This document shows, piece by piece, positions 22,742-33,905 of a DNA stretch of 64,000 nt. Positions within the stretch are counted from its first letter, which is position 1; each line of letters begins with the position of its first letter. The notes beneath the pieces were generated by a model that ran no database searches, was not told the DNA's origin, and was given only the letters and a program-made list of their open reading frames with translations. Both the position numbers and the translations under genes were made by a program. Source of the DNA: Coenobita brevimanus (Eukaryota > Arthropoda > Malacostraca > Decapoda > Coenobitidae); the NCBI GenBank assembly GCA_032717465.1, contig CM064653.1, positions 38,017,055-38,081,054 on the forward strand, written 5' to 3'.

Positions 22742-23784
22742 TTAAACCAACGTTTCTTTGCATTAGTCAAAGGACAAGAGAAAGGAATGTATGTTCCCAT
22801 GTCCGAGAGAATAACCTCTAATGCGCATGGCACTCTCAGATGGCTCTCGGCCATAGAAACAATAATTATTCCAGGGAAAATCAAAGAAGTACTGCCTGAG
22901 GGCCTCCCAGTCTGCAGCTCCAAAGTGCCACAACTGACATTTCTTTGGAGGGTCCACAGGCTGTACTGGAGCAATAGGACAGATTAAGGTGATAAGTTAG
23001 TGGTTGGACGAGCCTAACAGAGAGGAATCATTACAATGTAAGCAGAAAGATTAGATGTAAGGAAGAGGTCAAGTGTGTTGGAACTCTCCCCAAGGCGATC
23101 AGGGATACGGGTAGGGTGCTGTACAAACTGCTCTAGGTCATTAAGGATAGGAAAGATGTAGACTCATTCACCAAGTGGATCAGTGAAAAGAGAGGAGAGC
23201 CACATGTGGTGGTGAACATTGAAATCTCACAGAATGGAGATTTCAGAGAAAGGAGAAATGGATAGGATGTGTTCCATTGTAGAAGTAAGCTAATCGAAGA
23301 ATTTTTCATACTCAGTAGAATTAGGGGATAAGTAAACAGCACAGATAAATTTAGTAAGAGAATGGCAGGAAAGCCAAAGCCAGAGAGTCAAGAATTCAGA
23401 AGAATCAAGTTCAGGAACACGAGAGCAAAATAAGTCATTGCGTGCATATACACAACAGCCACAATTGGCTTTGAAATGAGAATAGACAAAGTAGGAGGAT
23501 ACAGGGTAGGGTTCGCTGTCAGTTGCCTCAGAGCTAAGTATCAGTTAGGAAGAGGTGGGGTTCAGAGGAGGAAAGGTGGTGCTCAACAGAGAGAAAGTTA
23601 GAGGAAAGGACATGAATATTGCAGAAATGAAGAAGTGAATCAGACAGTGGTTCCAGACATTTCACTGTGTCATTGTCGGGACAGGGGCAGATGGTGGGGC
23701 ATTTAAGGACTCCTTCCCCACACCCTTGGGGACTCTGAGGCTTGATTATGAGATGCCATTTTGGTTTAATTTTGAATATGAAGT

Positions 23785-23990
23785 GTAGTGTGAAATGTGC
23801 ATATAGTTTGGTTTTGACAGTTGGAGAAACTTGTACTGGAGAGTATGCTGGCCTACTCTCTATGTTACTGAAACAATCACAAAGTTCAGCAAAGCGGGAT
23901 GGTCAGGAACAAGTCCCGAGGGCTGATGAAACAGGAGCTCCAGCTTTCCATGTCATCAGCTTTTCATACACTTTGAGAGTTCCGCTCTGC
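23785..23990. repeat. Dispersed repeat shared with 30655-30870
   Basis: Shared blocks in order: GTGTGAAATGTGCAT, GAGAGTATGCTGGCCTACTC, TCAGCAAAGCGGGATGGT, GAAACAGGAGCTCCAGCT, CATCAGC and a GAGAGTTCCGCTCTGC-like end. The second copy lies in the same orientation inside the hAT-like element. No coding content is recognised. It could be a short transposon or the 5' leader of a LINE. Confidence 0.65.
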
Positions 23991-25251
23991 TCGACTGGTG
24001 CTACAGTCTATTGCCAGATGCCTTAATCCCACAAGGGGTGGCCACAAACAAATCGCCTCCATGCCAACCAGTCCCCTGCCACTTCACTGCCCTGCTCCCA
24101 GCTCACCCCCCCCTCCTCTCATATACCTCTCCACTCCATCCCTCCATCTCATCCTTGGCTTTCCCCTCCTGCTCCCCCACTCCAAGTCGCTCACATACAC
24201 GCTCCTCATTGGTCTCTTGTTCTCCATCCTCTCTACATGGCCAAACTATCTCAATGTGTTTCTCGTAACGCATTCTATCACTTCTACATCCACGCCACTA
24301 CTCTACTTCACCTCCTCATTTATCTGTCTGCCTCTTAATGTAACTCCACATGCTCCTCTCAAATAACTCATTGCCAGTGCTCTCACTCTTGTGTCCTTCC
24401 AACAAGGTCCAAGCTTCCCTTCCATACATTAGAGTTGGTACCTTATCAAGCACTTCACCCTCTAAACTTCCATCCTTACTCACCACACTACCAAAGTACT
24501 TCAATGAACTCTCATATTTTCCATTTCCTTAACATCCAACTTCACTGTACAACCTGTGACTTCATTACTCTCGAAGACCATAACCTTTACTCTCCAGTAC
24601 ATTCACCTTTAGATTCCATTTTTCACACGCTTCCCAGCTCATTCAACAAGCCTTGCAGTTCTCTTTCATCTTCACTTAACAATACAGTATCATCTGCAAA
24701 CAACAGTACAGGGAGTTTCCAAATATTGCCCTCATTCATTAGGGATGCCCCGATATCCATTGCTCTACCTTGTATCTCTTCTATAACCCCATCCATGTAC
24801 AGATTGAACAACCATGGAGACATGACACATCCTTGTTTTAATCCAACATTCAGACAGAAAAATTCACTCAATTCACTATCCACATGCACTGCAGCCATAG
24901 CTCCCTCATACATACTCTTTATGGTATTCATCAACTTCCCATTTACTTCATATATTCTTAATATTTTCCACATTTCTTGTCTATCTACTCTGTCATCATA
25001 TGTTTTCTCCAAATCCCTGAAGGCCACATACAACTTTTTTCCCTTCTCTAGAAACTTTTCCACTAAAGACCTATGAATGAATATCTGATCTACATAACTT
25101 ATTCCCTTCCTAAAATCTCCCTGTTCTTCACCAACTAATTCCCCTGTTATTTCCCTAACTCTGTCAATAAGTATCCTACCATACACTTAACCTATTACAT
25201 TAAGATGACAAATGCCCCTATGTTTACCACACACATCTTTTCCCCTTTTCC

Positions 25252-25757
25252 TTTGTCATCATCATCATCATCCAATCCTACAATGCCCCATGAGGAGTGT
25301 AGGAGCCTGGGACTAGGGAAGTTGGTCCTGACATTTAAGATGAGAGGGACCAGCCTCACGCATCTCCACGTGGCATTACATGAGCAATAACCCCAACCAC
25401 CCCTTGCATATAAACCTTCATCGGCTCAATGTGGTTGGAGCGCTGCAATTTTCCACTAAACCACCAGGCGCCATAATCTGGTTATGTGGTTACCACCCAG
25501 TGAAGTAAATGGTTTCCTGGTGTACAGGAAACCATTTGGCTTGTCACTCAGAGTAGAGTCACCCATAGGTGGAAGGAACAGAAAAGAATGAAGGAAAGAA
25601 AGACAGAAGAGGGAGCATAAAGTCACCCATAGGCAGAAGGACAAGGAAAGAATGAAGTAAAGAAAGAAGAGGAAGGAAGGAAAAGAGAGAGGACAGGAAA
25701 GGGCAGACACTCAAGAGCAGCACTACATTGAGTGAGTAGATGGTGAGCGCCCTTGTA
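25252..25757 (-). repeat. SINE-like dispersed repeat, full-length copy in LINE A
   Basis: A 506-bp reverse-orientation copy of the repeat at 17437-17935, ending in a (CAT)n run at 25257. It interrupts LINE A copy 1: the LINE reads CCCCTTTTCCTTTG before it and TACAGGGGAATAATTATAC after it. Without the insertion this matches the uninterrupted sequence of LINE A copy 2 near 37665-37695. The tRNA-like block reads GGTGGTTTAGTGG (box A fit) in sense orientation. Confidence 0.8.
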
Positions 25758-26739
25758 CAGGGGAATAATTATACTTGACTTCCAATCTTCCGGGGCTACA
25801 CATTCCTTCCAGGCCAATCTGCACATCTTCCATATCAATTTTACTACTATATTCTCTCATGCTTCAGCATTTCACCACACACTCCATCCAATCATGGCGT
25901 TCTCCATTTGGCTATTTTCATTGCTTCCACTACAGTGCTTCCATCCTACTGATTTCTTCCTCTCTTCCCACATCCCTCCTTCTCCCAGCCATTCCCCAGC
26001 CACTTATCCTCACATCACTTCCATTCCTATGTTTAACAGTTCGTTAAAGTGTTTACTCCATCTGCTCACTTTCTCTCCCTTCTCCACTAGCACTCTACCA
26101 TTTTTATCTTTCACTCCCCGACTAACTTCATTTTCACCGTCTTACTCTCTTTACCTCTTACAAGAACACTTTCTTACATACCTTCCATTTTATACTCAAA
26201 TTCCATCCAAATTCCTCATCCTCTCTCTACTTACTAATCTTTTCATCTCTCTCTTCCTCTCTACATATAATTTTCTCTTCCAAATCTCAACTTCCTCCAC
26301 ACCTCTGCATCCTATCCACTCACTATATGCTTTCTTCTTTTGTGCCACAGCTTGTCTCACCTCTTCATTCCACCATGCCGTTCCTGCACCCCCTTTTGTC
26401 TTCTCTTCACCCTACATACCACCTCACATGCTGCACAGATTTCTTCTCTGAATATCTTGCACGCACTTTCCTTCTCCTCCATCTGTTCCAAATCATATTT
26501 ACTCAATCGCTCCTCCACTTCTCTCTTATATTCTGCCTTTTTTCCATCCTCTTGCAACCTTTCTATCCTCCTTGTATGGATTACTTTTTCCAGTCCTTCC
26601 GTTCTTCTATTCCTCCATTGCATTTGAACCTTGACTTTCACCACCACCACATGGTGGTAAGAAAGTCCACTCCCTCAACCTCTATATGTTCTTGCATCCT
26701 TAAGGTGACCAAATTTATTGGAGCTAAAAGCAGGACGCG

Positions 26740-26840
26740 CGCGTGTGTGTGTGTGTGTGACTCGGTAAAGAGGTGGCCTGCAGTCCTAATGGACCCAAGA
26801 TCGAATCCCGACTGGGGCAGGGAACAGTTTAAGGATTTGA
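26740..26840 (+). repeat. tRNA-like (SINE head-like) sequence
   Basis: After a short GT run, the segment around 26770-26825 ends GATCGAATCCCGACTGGGG, resembling a tRNA T-arm with pol III box B. An upstream GGTAAAGAGGTGGCC could be a decayed box A. No cloverleaf can be folded confidently. It may be a tRNA-derived SINE fragment inside the hAT-like element. Confidence 0.35.
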
Positions 26841-27082
26841 ATTTCCTAAAAAGCAGCCTTTCCTGATCTCCCTGATGACCCGTCGACATGTCAAAAAATA
26901 CCCCCGATAATACCAATACACCAGTCCTGCATGAGACAGCCCTAGCATGTATTCAATATGGATAGTGAGTATTAGCGCCGAAGTGGTGACATGTGGAGAT
27001 ATAGGAGGACTACTGGGCCTTGGGATAGGTCACTGCCCCCAAGATATAGGTCATGAAGCCTTTGCCCAGAGTCGGACACGTA

Positions 27083-30000
27083 ATTATTTTTCGTTTTAAT
27101 TTTTAAAGGCTCCAACATGCTTGCATGTGTCGGCCTTGGTCACCTAATGGCGACTCTCCACGCTGCACGATCCATTGCAGCCTCCCTGTTCAGTCCCTTA
27201 ACCCTAAGGTCACACTTAATAACCTTGTCCCATGTCTTTCTCGGTCTACCCCTCATAACCCCACCCCCAATATTAACACTTCTCACCTTCCTCACCCAAT
27301 TATCATCCCCCATCCTCTCCACATGTCCAAACCACCTCAATCTACCTCTCCTCATCACAACACCAATACACTCCAGTCCCATCCTACCTCTCAACTCTTT
27401 CATTGTAAACCAAGCCCCTCCAGGCCTTGGACGCAGGGATGCACTGCACATCCACCTAATCATTGTCATTTCTGTACGTCTGAGCCGGCGAATATCTTCC
27501 TCCTTCACTGCCCAGGTCTCACTGCCATACAGCATTACACTCCTAACACATGCTGCATACAAAGACCCCTTAGCACGTAGGGAGAGCCCTCTCAATGTCA
27601 GGAGGGGCAAGAGCTCCCTGAACTTCTTCCAACCACTTCTCACCTAGCCACAGAGCTAGCTCCAGCCCCACCTCCAGCACACAACATGTCTCCCAAATAA
27701 CAAAACTCTTTCACACACTCAAGAGATTCACCAGCAAGTTCAATCCTTTCACGTCTGACAATCTCCACCTGCTCACCCCGGCACGCCGTACACATAAAAT
27801 CAGCATTATCTTGCAGTCTACCTCTGATACCACTACATCTCTTATGCACCCATTTATCACACACACCGCACAAGATGGAATTACTTCCCACACCCTTGTG
27901 GCAAACTGCACATGGCCACTCTCCCTCATCTTTGACAGTACCGCCACCAATCCTAGATATCATCATTTTTGTTTTATCTGCATTTACCCTTAAACCCTTT
28001 TGCCCCATACCATCTCTCCACGTCCTAAACCTTTCCTCCGCCTCCCTTTCGTTCTCTGCAATCAACACCAAATCATCAGCATACAACAACTCCCACAGGA
28101 GTCCGTTTCTAAAGTCACGTGATAGGGCTTCAAGTACCATGATAAACAACAAGGGACTCAAGACTGACCCCTGATGCACACCAACATTCACGGAAAACTC
28201 ATCACTCAAATCTCCATTCACTCTCACCTGGGTGTGAGCACCCACATACATGGCCATAACCACCCTAACCAGCCACTCCTCCAAGCCAAGCTTTCTCATT
28301 GCCCACTTCACCACCTCTCTAGGGACTCTGTCAAAGGCCTTTTCCAAATCAACAAAAACAAAATAAAGATCCCTTCTCCTACCAATATATTTTTCCTGAA
28401 GCTGTCGAACAATGAATATGGCATCAGTGGTCCCCCTACCTGGCATAAACCCAAACTGCATCTCATCAATATTCACTCTTTCTCTAATCATACCTTCTAA
28501 AACTCTCTCCATTACCTTCATTATCTGATCTAAAAGCTTTATACCTCTATAATTTCCTCTTTCCAGGGCATCACCCTTCCCTTTATACACATTTACAATT
28601 ACACTCTTCAGCCAATCATCTGGGACAACACACTCATAAATAATCCTATTTATCAGGTCAGTGACTAAACTCACCCCTATATCGCCTGAGGCCTTCAACA
28701 TTTCGGCAGTCAACCCAGACACACCTGCTGCCTTCCCCACCCTCATCCTGCCTATTGCCTCACTCACAGTAGCAGTATCAATCAAAGGCCAAAGGCCAGA
28801 CACTGGATCTGCTGGCTCCAAACCTTCCCAGTCCCAGTCAAACTCCTCATTCAACAACCGGTTATAATGCTCCCTCCATGCATCTTTAATATCCTCACTG
28901 TTCACCACTACCCTTCCTTCATCATTCTTCAAACACTGCTCACCTATGATATCCCAATTATCCCTCTTCACCTGACCTGCCACCCTAAATATATTTTTCC
29001 TTTCCCCATGATTTAGGTTATCAAGTAATTGTCTCTGTGACTCAGACTTTGCCCTGTATACCTCTCTTCTAGCCCTATGCTTGGCAGCCAAATATTCCTC
29101 TTTGCTACCACCCTTCTTCCATTCCCGGAAAAGCCTTCTTTTCTCCTTAATTGCAGCTTCTACACCCTCATCCCACCACCAAGTTACTTTATGTCTTGGC
29201 GGTCCTCTTGTCCAGCCGCAGGTTACATCAGTAACTCTCAAGAAATTGTTCTTGAGGGCTCTGTACTGTTCATTAATGCCTCTGTCTACAGCTCCCTGTT
29301 CAGCCACCACTCTCCTCAACTCGCTATAGAAGGCATCCCTTACTACTTGGTTTTTCAGCTTCCATATTTTCCTCCTAGGTACATAAGTCCTCTTTTTCAT
29401 CACTTGTTCTTTAAGCACCATATCACAAATCAATAGTTTGTGCTGCTGCACACACTCCTCACTTCCTATAACTTTAACATCCCTCACTACCCTCCTATCG
29501 GCCCTCCTAACCAGAAAATAATCTATCTGACTGCTATTTCCACCAGACTCATACGTAATTAACCTACTGTCTCTTTTCCTAAAATATGTGTTGCACACAA
29601 TCATGTCCGTTGCCTCCCCAAACTCGAGTATCCTTTCCCCATCTGCATTCCTTTGACCATATGCACATCCCCCATGCACTCCTTCATAACCTTGTGCTGC
29701 TTCACCTACATGACCATTTAAGTCCCCTCCCAAAATCACTATCTCATCATCCTGCATACCACCCACGACACGTATTAAATCATCCCAAAATCTATCTTTC
29801 TCTGATTCATCCAATCCTGCCCGTGGAGCATATGCCGATATAATTGCAGCTATTTTTCTTCCCAACAGAATTTTCACTACCAATATCCTATCGCTTACTC
29901 TCAAAACATTCATAACATATTCCACCCATTTCTCCGCAACCATCACACCAACACCTCCATATCCGTCTGTCCCCCCCCTGCCAAAACAACTTATAGCAAC

Positions 30001-30650
30001 AGTCCTTCCCAACAATCTTTCTGGCTGATCCACCCCTGTACCGGACTTCCTGCAAACACGCCACATCCACCCACCTCCTACTGAATGCCTCAACGACTTC
30101 CCCTGCTCTTCCCCTCAAACTTCCCACATTCCATGAACCCACCCTCATCCCCATGGGTGATTTATTGTCCTCAGGCTTGCTTTGAAACTTATTTTGTTTT
30201 GTCATCTTCAGTATAAATAAAGGGGGACAGACACAGAACAGGTCCCACTCACTGAACAGTCCCTGGTCCAGGCAATGGATCTGGGACTCCTAGCCCACCA
30301 GCTTACCAGTGGCTGTGGTAGTGGCCTCGCAGCACCCTGCCAGGACAGCTGCAGGGACACCCTCCAAGCGCCTCTTGGCACTGCAACTATCCCGCCATTA
30401 TATACCCACTGATAGGGCAGCCTCTTGGGGCGCTACTCCCAGGTTCGGGCCCCTCTCTATTGGGCAGAAGCGGTAGCCTGGGAACCGCAATGCCCTGTAC
30501 CCTCTTGCACAAGCCCGAGCCTCATCTCGCCCTGGACCCACGATCTATGCTGGCAGAACCCCCGCCACGTCTCCCCCCAGAAGTCCGCCACTAGGTAGCG
30601 GGGGCAAAGTTTTCTGGGCCATGCCCTTGCTGGCGCCAACCCCTGTGACG
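27083..30650 (-). mobile_element. LINE family B, copy 1, nearly full length
   Basis: One long ORF (30205-27140) lies between a GC-rich 5' region (about 30240-30650) and a short 3' end. In sense, the 3' end reads GCCTTTAAAAATTAAAACGA near 27085, shared with copy 2 at about 47095-47118. It sits inside the hAT-like element. Few lesions are visible (two single-base frameshifts), so it is much younger than the surrounding LINE A. Confidence 0.82.
27140..30205 (-). pseudogene. LINE B endonuclease-reverse transcriptase with PHD-like finger
   Basis: About 1020 residues across three frames. The N-terminus (from 30205) has the endonuclease start VGSWNVGSLRGRAGEVVE and CLQEVRYRG, then a frame change in a C run near 29975. 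The main frame (30093-27640) gives IVILGGDLNGHVGE, QIDYFLVRRADRR, the reverse transcriptase VFVDLEKAFDRVPREVVKWA, VGVHQGSVLSPLLF and LLYADDLVLIAENE. A Cys/His finger follows (CAVCHKGVGSNSILCGVC, KWVHKRCSGI, CTAC). At 27643 one G is missing relative to copy 2, shifting the frame. The C-terminus (27643-27140) then reads YGSETWAVKEEDIRRLRRTE and LRWFGHVERMGDDNWVRKV. The catalytic YADD is intact. A LINE retrotransposition polyprotein, inactive in this copy. Confidence 0.88.
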
Positions 30651-30654
30651 TAGT

Positions 30655-30870
30655 GGGATACGTTGTGTGAAATGTAAAGTGCATGTGGTGTAGTGCATAG
30701 ATAGTTAGAGGAAATGTTTGGGAGAGTATGCTGGTCTACTCTCCATGTTACTGTCACACTGAAAAGGTCAGCAAAGAGGGATGGTTAGATAGCTAGTGAA
30801 ACAGGAGCTCCAGCTCTCCCTATCACCAGCATTCTCATTCCCCTCGGGAGTACTACCCTGTTAGGCAGAG
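30655..30870. repeat. Dispersed repeat shared with 23785-23990
   Basis: This carries the same ordered blocks as 23785-23990 (GTGTGAAATGTAAAGTGCAT, GAGAGTATGCTGGTCTACTC, GAAACAGGAGCTCCAGCT), here within the right half of the hAT-like element next to the 5' end of LINE B. Confidence 0.65.
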
Positions 30871-32137
30871 AGATATTGCCTAATGTGGCAGCGACCGCTG
30901 TTGCGCTACACCTCAACCTGAGGCTGCTAATCAAACACCAACGTCTACGAAATCCGAACATACCGTACGGTACAGTGAATGGGTCGACCAAAGTTACCAG
31001 CTAGTGAGCATTACAGATTTTATATCAGTATTTCATTTGGTTGGGATTATGTATAATTTTTGTAATTCATCCTAATTTCATAAAAGAAGGTCATGTTATA
31101 CCTATTGCAATAGTAATTTTCTAAAAGCGGGACAATTAAGATAATTTGCTAAAAAAGCGGGACATTCTAGTCACAATTATAAAGGCAGGACGGACGTCCA
31201 AAAAGCGGGACTGTCCCGCCTAAAAGCAGGACTCTGGTCACCTTATGCATCCATTACACACCTTCTCATTCTGTTATCCACACACACATAATCAATCATT
31301 GCCTTCCGTTCATTCAGTTCACCATCCACCCCTCTTATCACTCACCATGTATACCTGTGGATCATTTTGTGTCTAAAGAGGGTATTGGCTATCACCAACC
31401 CCCTCCCCGCACAAATGTCCACTAGAGAACTGCCATTATCATTGACTTCTGCAAGCACATCCCATTTACCAACTATTCCATCTACTTTCACATTCCTTAC
31501 TTTTCCATTCATATCTCCAATCAAAAACACTCTCTCATTCCTTTCAAACTTTTCCATGCATGCTTCCACATTTGCCCAGAACTCTTCTTTCACTCTACTA
31601 AGTGGAAAAACATAGAAAACATACAATGTATCTGAATATGTTTAGTCACAATGCAAAAATCCTATATCTACATGCAGTTAACTGCTTCAAGCTGAGAACT
31701 CAACTCTGGTATCACAAAGGTATTTGAGTGGGGTAAAAAATATTACACTTAATTCAGTGCTGAAAAGTGAAAAAGACTATAACAAGAAAGCAAACTTGGA
31801 GAAAATAGCATAAGAAAATCAGATACTACACTGGTAAAGAAATGAGCCTGGAATAACTGCTAACCCAAAATTATCATCTGATGACAATATAAAAGAAAGA
31901 GCAGGAAATACAAGGTCTGTTCAGAAAGTATCTGACCTTAGGCTCTAAAAGAATAAAAGATAACCTGTTGAGACAGGACATTAATCTCCCCCTCAAAGTA
32001 GGCCCTTTCTGACTAGACACACATAGCCCAGCCATCTTTCCACTGTCTGAAACATTTTTAAAAGTCAGTTTTCGGTATCTCCTGCAGGTGTTTTGTTGCA
32101 TTCGTCATGATCTCTTCTCTCATCTCAAATCAGGAAC

Positions 32138-33389
32138 CCTTAAGGGGAGTGGACGCCAGCAGGGACTGATTTTCGACTGACAAAGGCATTTTGAGAAAGT
32201 ACCCCCCAAAAAATAGCTCCGAGTATCACCAGTTCTCTGTAAAAATTTGGCGGCTGTATGACAATTCTTTCCCCTTCAAAAAAATTATTTTTTAATTCTA
32301 ATTTTCAGGTCACCTCCCTGCAGAAATTTCAATTTTCTATGCAATATATAATATGACCACTTTTTTCCCAATTTTTTCCTTTTTTTCTACAAAAAATTAT
32401 GTCATATGTCTGGCAATGGTAGTGTGAGTGAGTGAAGGGTGGCAGTGAGGTGGAGAAATGCCAGAGATGATATGACACTGGGAGAGGCAGGATGTGCCAG
32501 CCTTGGTCTCAATCTGTTCTCAGTCTGAGCTAATCTTGACCATTTCTCATCGTTTTTGCACGATTTTTGAAGATGGGGCAACCATCTAAGAAGCTACTGC
32601 AACATCAGAAAGCGGCAGAGTAGAATTTGATGCCATTTTGAGGGGAGAAAAACGTGTTGGAAGCAGCAGTTCTTTCTCCATCATTGCCACCTCCCCTCTC
32701 ACCTGTCCCCCCCATCCCCTCCTCACCTGATGACACCCAACCTTCTATGTCTTTCTCTCCAACTTTGTCTTCTCCAACACCCTCTACCTCTTCATAACCA
32801 TTCCTAATCCTAACTCATAAAATAAAAAAAAAGTACCTAATTTGTTTCTAATCGTACAGACACTGCAAGTCAACAGAAAATGAGTGATATCTCGAAACTA
32901 AACTTGTTGTCCTTTGGAGTGATAATTATAACTCCATTAGTTTTGAAGACAAAAAGCAAAATATCTACAAAAAGAGGAATGAAAGGTGAACATTTTGGAC
33001 ATATATTTCTGTCAAAGACTGACAAATATGACTGAAATGATTTTTTGAACATGGCAAAAAGGGGGTAAAAATTGGGATAAATACATAGCCATTTTTGTTC
33101 AGCAATGGTGAAGAATATTTAAAAACTTCTAGGGCAAGTTATTATTAAGGGTTTTATTAGTAAAACTACCACATATCATAGAGATCAGATGAAAACACTT
33201 CCCCTGGTTTCCCATTTCTCGAGTCTCTTTTTTTTGTGTGTTTTATGCATATATTGTTTTTTTTTCTGTAAAACTAATTGATCAAATTTACTCAAACTTT
33301 GGGATGTTATTGCTCATATAGTGTAACAATGCATATTAAAAAAACAGAAAAATATAAGAAAAACAAATGTACCTTCATAAGTAACAACC
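32138..33389. other. Unidentified insertion in the mariner element
   Basis: About 1.25 kb of AT-rich sequence separates the mariner KTPLTGNR segment (near 33400) from the downstream mariner segment at 32136. The left edge carries TTAAGGGGAGTGGACGCC (32140). I found no matching inverted end on the right. A short frame near 32573 begins MGQPSKKLLQHQKAAE, then hits a stop. T and A runs at 33230 and 32820 suggest a decayed element. Its identity is unknown. Confidence 0.5.
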
Positions 33390-33905
33390 GTCTGTTCCCC
33401 GTAAGTGGAGTTTTGAGCCTCGGGATCAACCGAAAGTTGCATGGAACAATGTCTGGTGAGCAGGGAGCCTGCTGAACCTGCGGGATGTTGTGCTTGGCCA
33501 AAAATTCCTGAATCAGTTGAGAAGAATGGGCAGAGGCATTGTCCTGGTGCAGCTTCCAGCTTGCTGTTTTCCAAAGGTCTGGTCTCTTCCATCGAACTGC
33601 ATCACAATGATGATGGATAATTTCAAGGTAGCAATGTTTGTTGACAGCCTGTCCTTCTGGTGTGTAATCATAATGCATAACACCACGGTGGTAAAAAAAA
33701 ACTGTCAACATGCGAGTGCGTTTCAACTTGCTGTGGACCTGCCATGCTTTTTTTGGCCAAGGTGACCCTGCATGCTTCCCTTGGGATGACTATGCTTTGG
33801 TTTCTGGGTTGTACCCATACACCCAAGTCTCATCTCCAGTGATAACAGTCTTCAGAAAGCCTGGATCACAATTTGCATACTCCAACATGCCTTGAGCAAT
33901 GTTAT
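33390..33905 (-). pseudogene. Mariner transposase fragment (DD34D, third Asp lost)
   Basis: Minus-strand frames contain ITGDETWVYGYNPETK with the first catalytic Asp near 33840. MLTVFFYHRGVMHYDYTPEG, then WKLHQDNASAHSSQLIQEFL with the second Asp follow. CSPDIVPCNFRLIPRLK comes last. In mariners this block reads SPDLAPCDFF, so the third catalytic Asp is replaced by Asn. The N-terminal DNA-binding domain is absent because the 5' half was replaced by an inverted 3' end. The C-terminus is split off by the insertion at 32138-33389. Confidence 0.85.

Larger units (their letters stand above)
18968..23740 (-). mobile_element. Jockey-like LINE (family D), interrupted
   Basis: This is a minus-strand non-LTR element ending in a 27-base T run (18968-18994), the poly(A) tail in sense. 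Reading from 23740 down, there is an endonuclease start with CNIHVLSSNF near 23620, the endonuclease end [10 protein letters not shown] near 23070, then WHFGAADWEALRQYFFDFPW near 22925. Next comes an interruption by the MITE at 21002-22741, then TSSVLYALNSPTRILPA near 20850 and the reverse transcriptase. It ends with the HVWGG region near 19480. Many stops and frameshifts make it an old, inactive copy. Confidence 0.8.
26701..31245. mobile_element. hAT-like DNA transposon (non-autonomous) carrying a LINE
   Basis: The ends are TAAGGTGACC on the left and its exact complement GGTCACCTTA on the right. They are flanked by 8-bp duplications TGCATCCT (26693-26700) and TGCATCCA (31246-31253), differing at one base. 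The LINE A endonuclease is split exactly at this point. Near the right end the motif AAAAGCGGGAC recurs several times, as expected of subterminal repeats. No hAT transposase is seen. The 4545-bp length is mostly due to a nested family B LINE (27083 to about 30650). The 8-bp duplication supports hAT, but the superfamily is inferred. Confidence 0.7.
24005..31626 (-). mobile_element. LINE family A, copy 1, split by two insertions
   Basis: Read on the minus strand: an endonuclease piece at 31626-31246 (FLIGDMNGKV, GLVIANTLFRHKMIHRYTW), then the hAT-like element 26701-31245. Coding resumes at 26700 (EHIEVEGVDFLTTMWWWVKV) through a linker and early reverse transcriptase (LAWKECVAPEDWKSSIIIPL) to 25758. 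The SINE-like repeat 25252-25757 follows. Then reverse transcriptase (GRILIDRVREITGELVGEEQ, NVGLKQGCVMSPWLFNLYMD, LLFADDTVLL) runs from 25251 down. The 3' end is at about 24005 with the family terminal sequence (GTGGCCACAAAC in plus orientation). It has many stops and is the oldest layer of this nest. Confidence 0.8.

Noticed and set aside
26743..26840. tRNA gene
   Set aside because: Only a T-arm-like box B is present. No acceptor stem or anticodon arm can be paired, so it is at most a SINE fragment.
27117..30205. Plus-strand ORFs across 27117-29843
   Set aside because: They are antisense shadows of the LINE B polyprotein, Pro/Ser/His-rich because the opposite strand is GA-rich.
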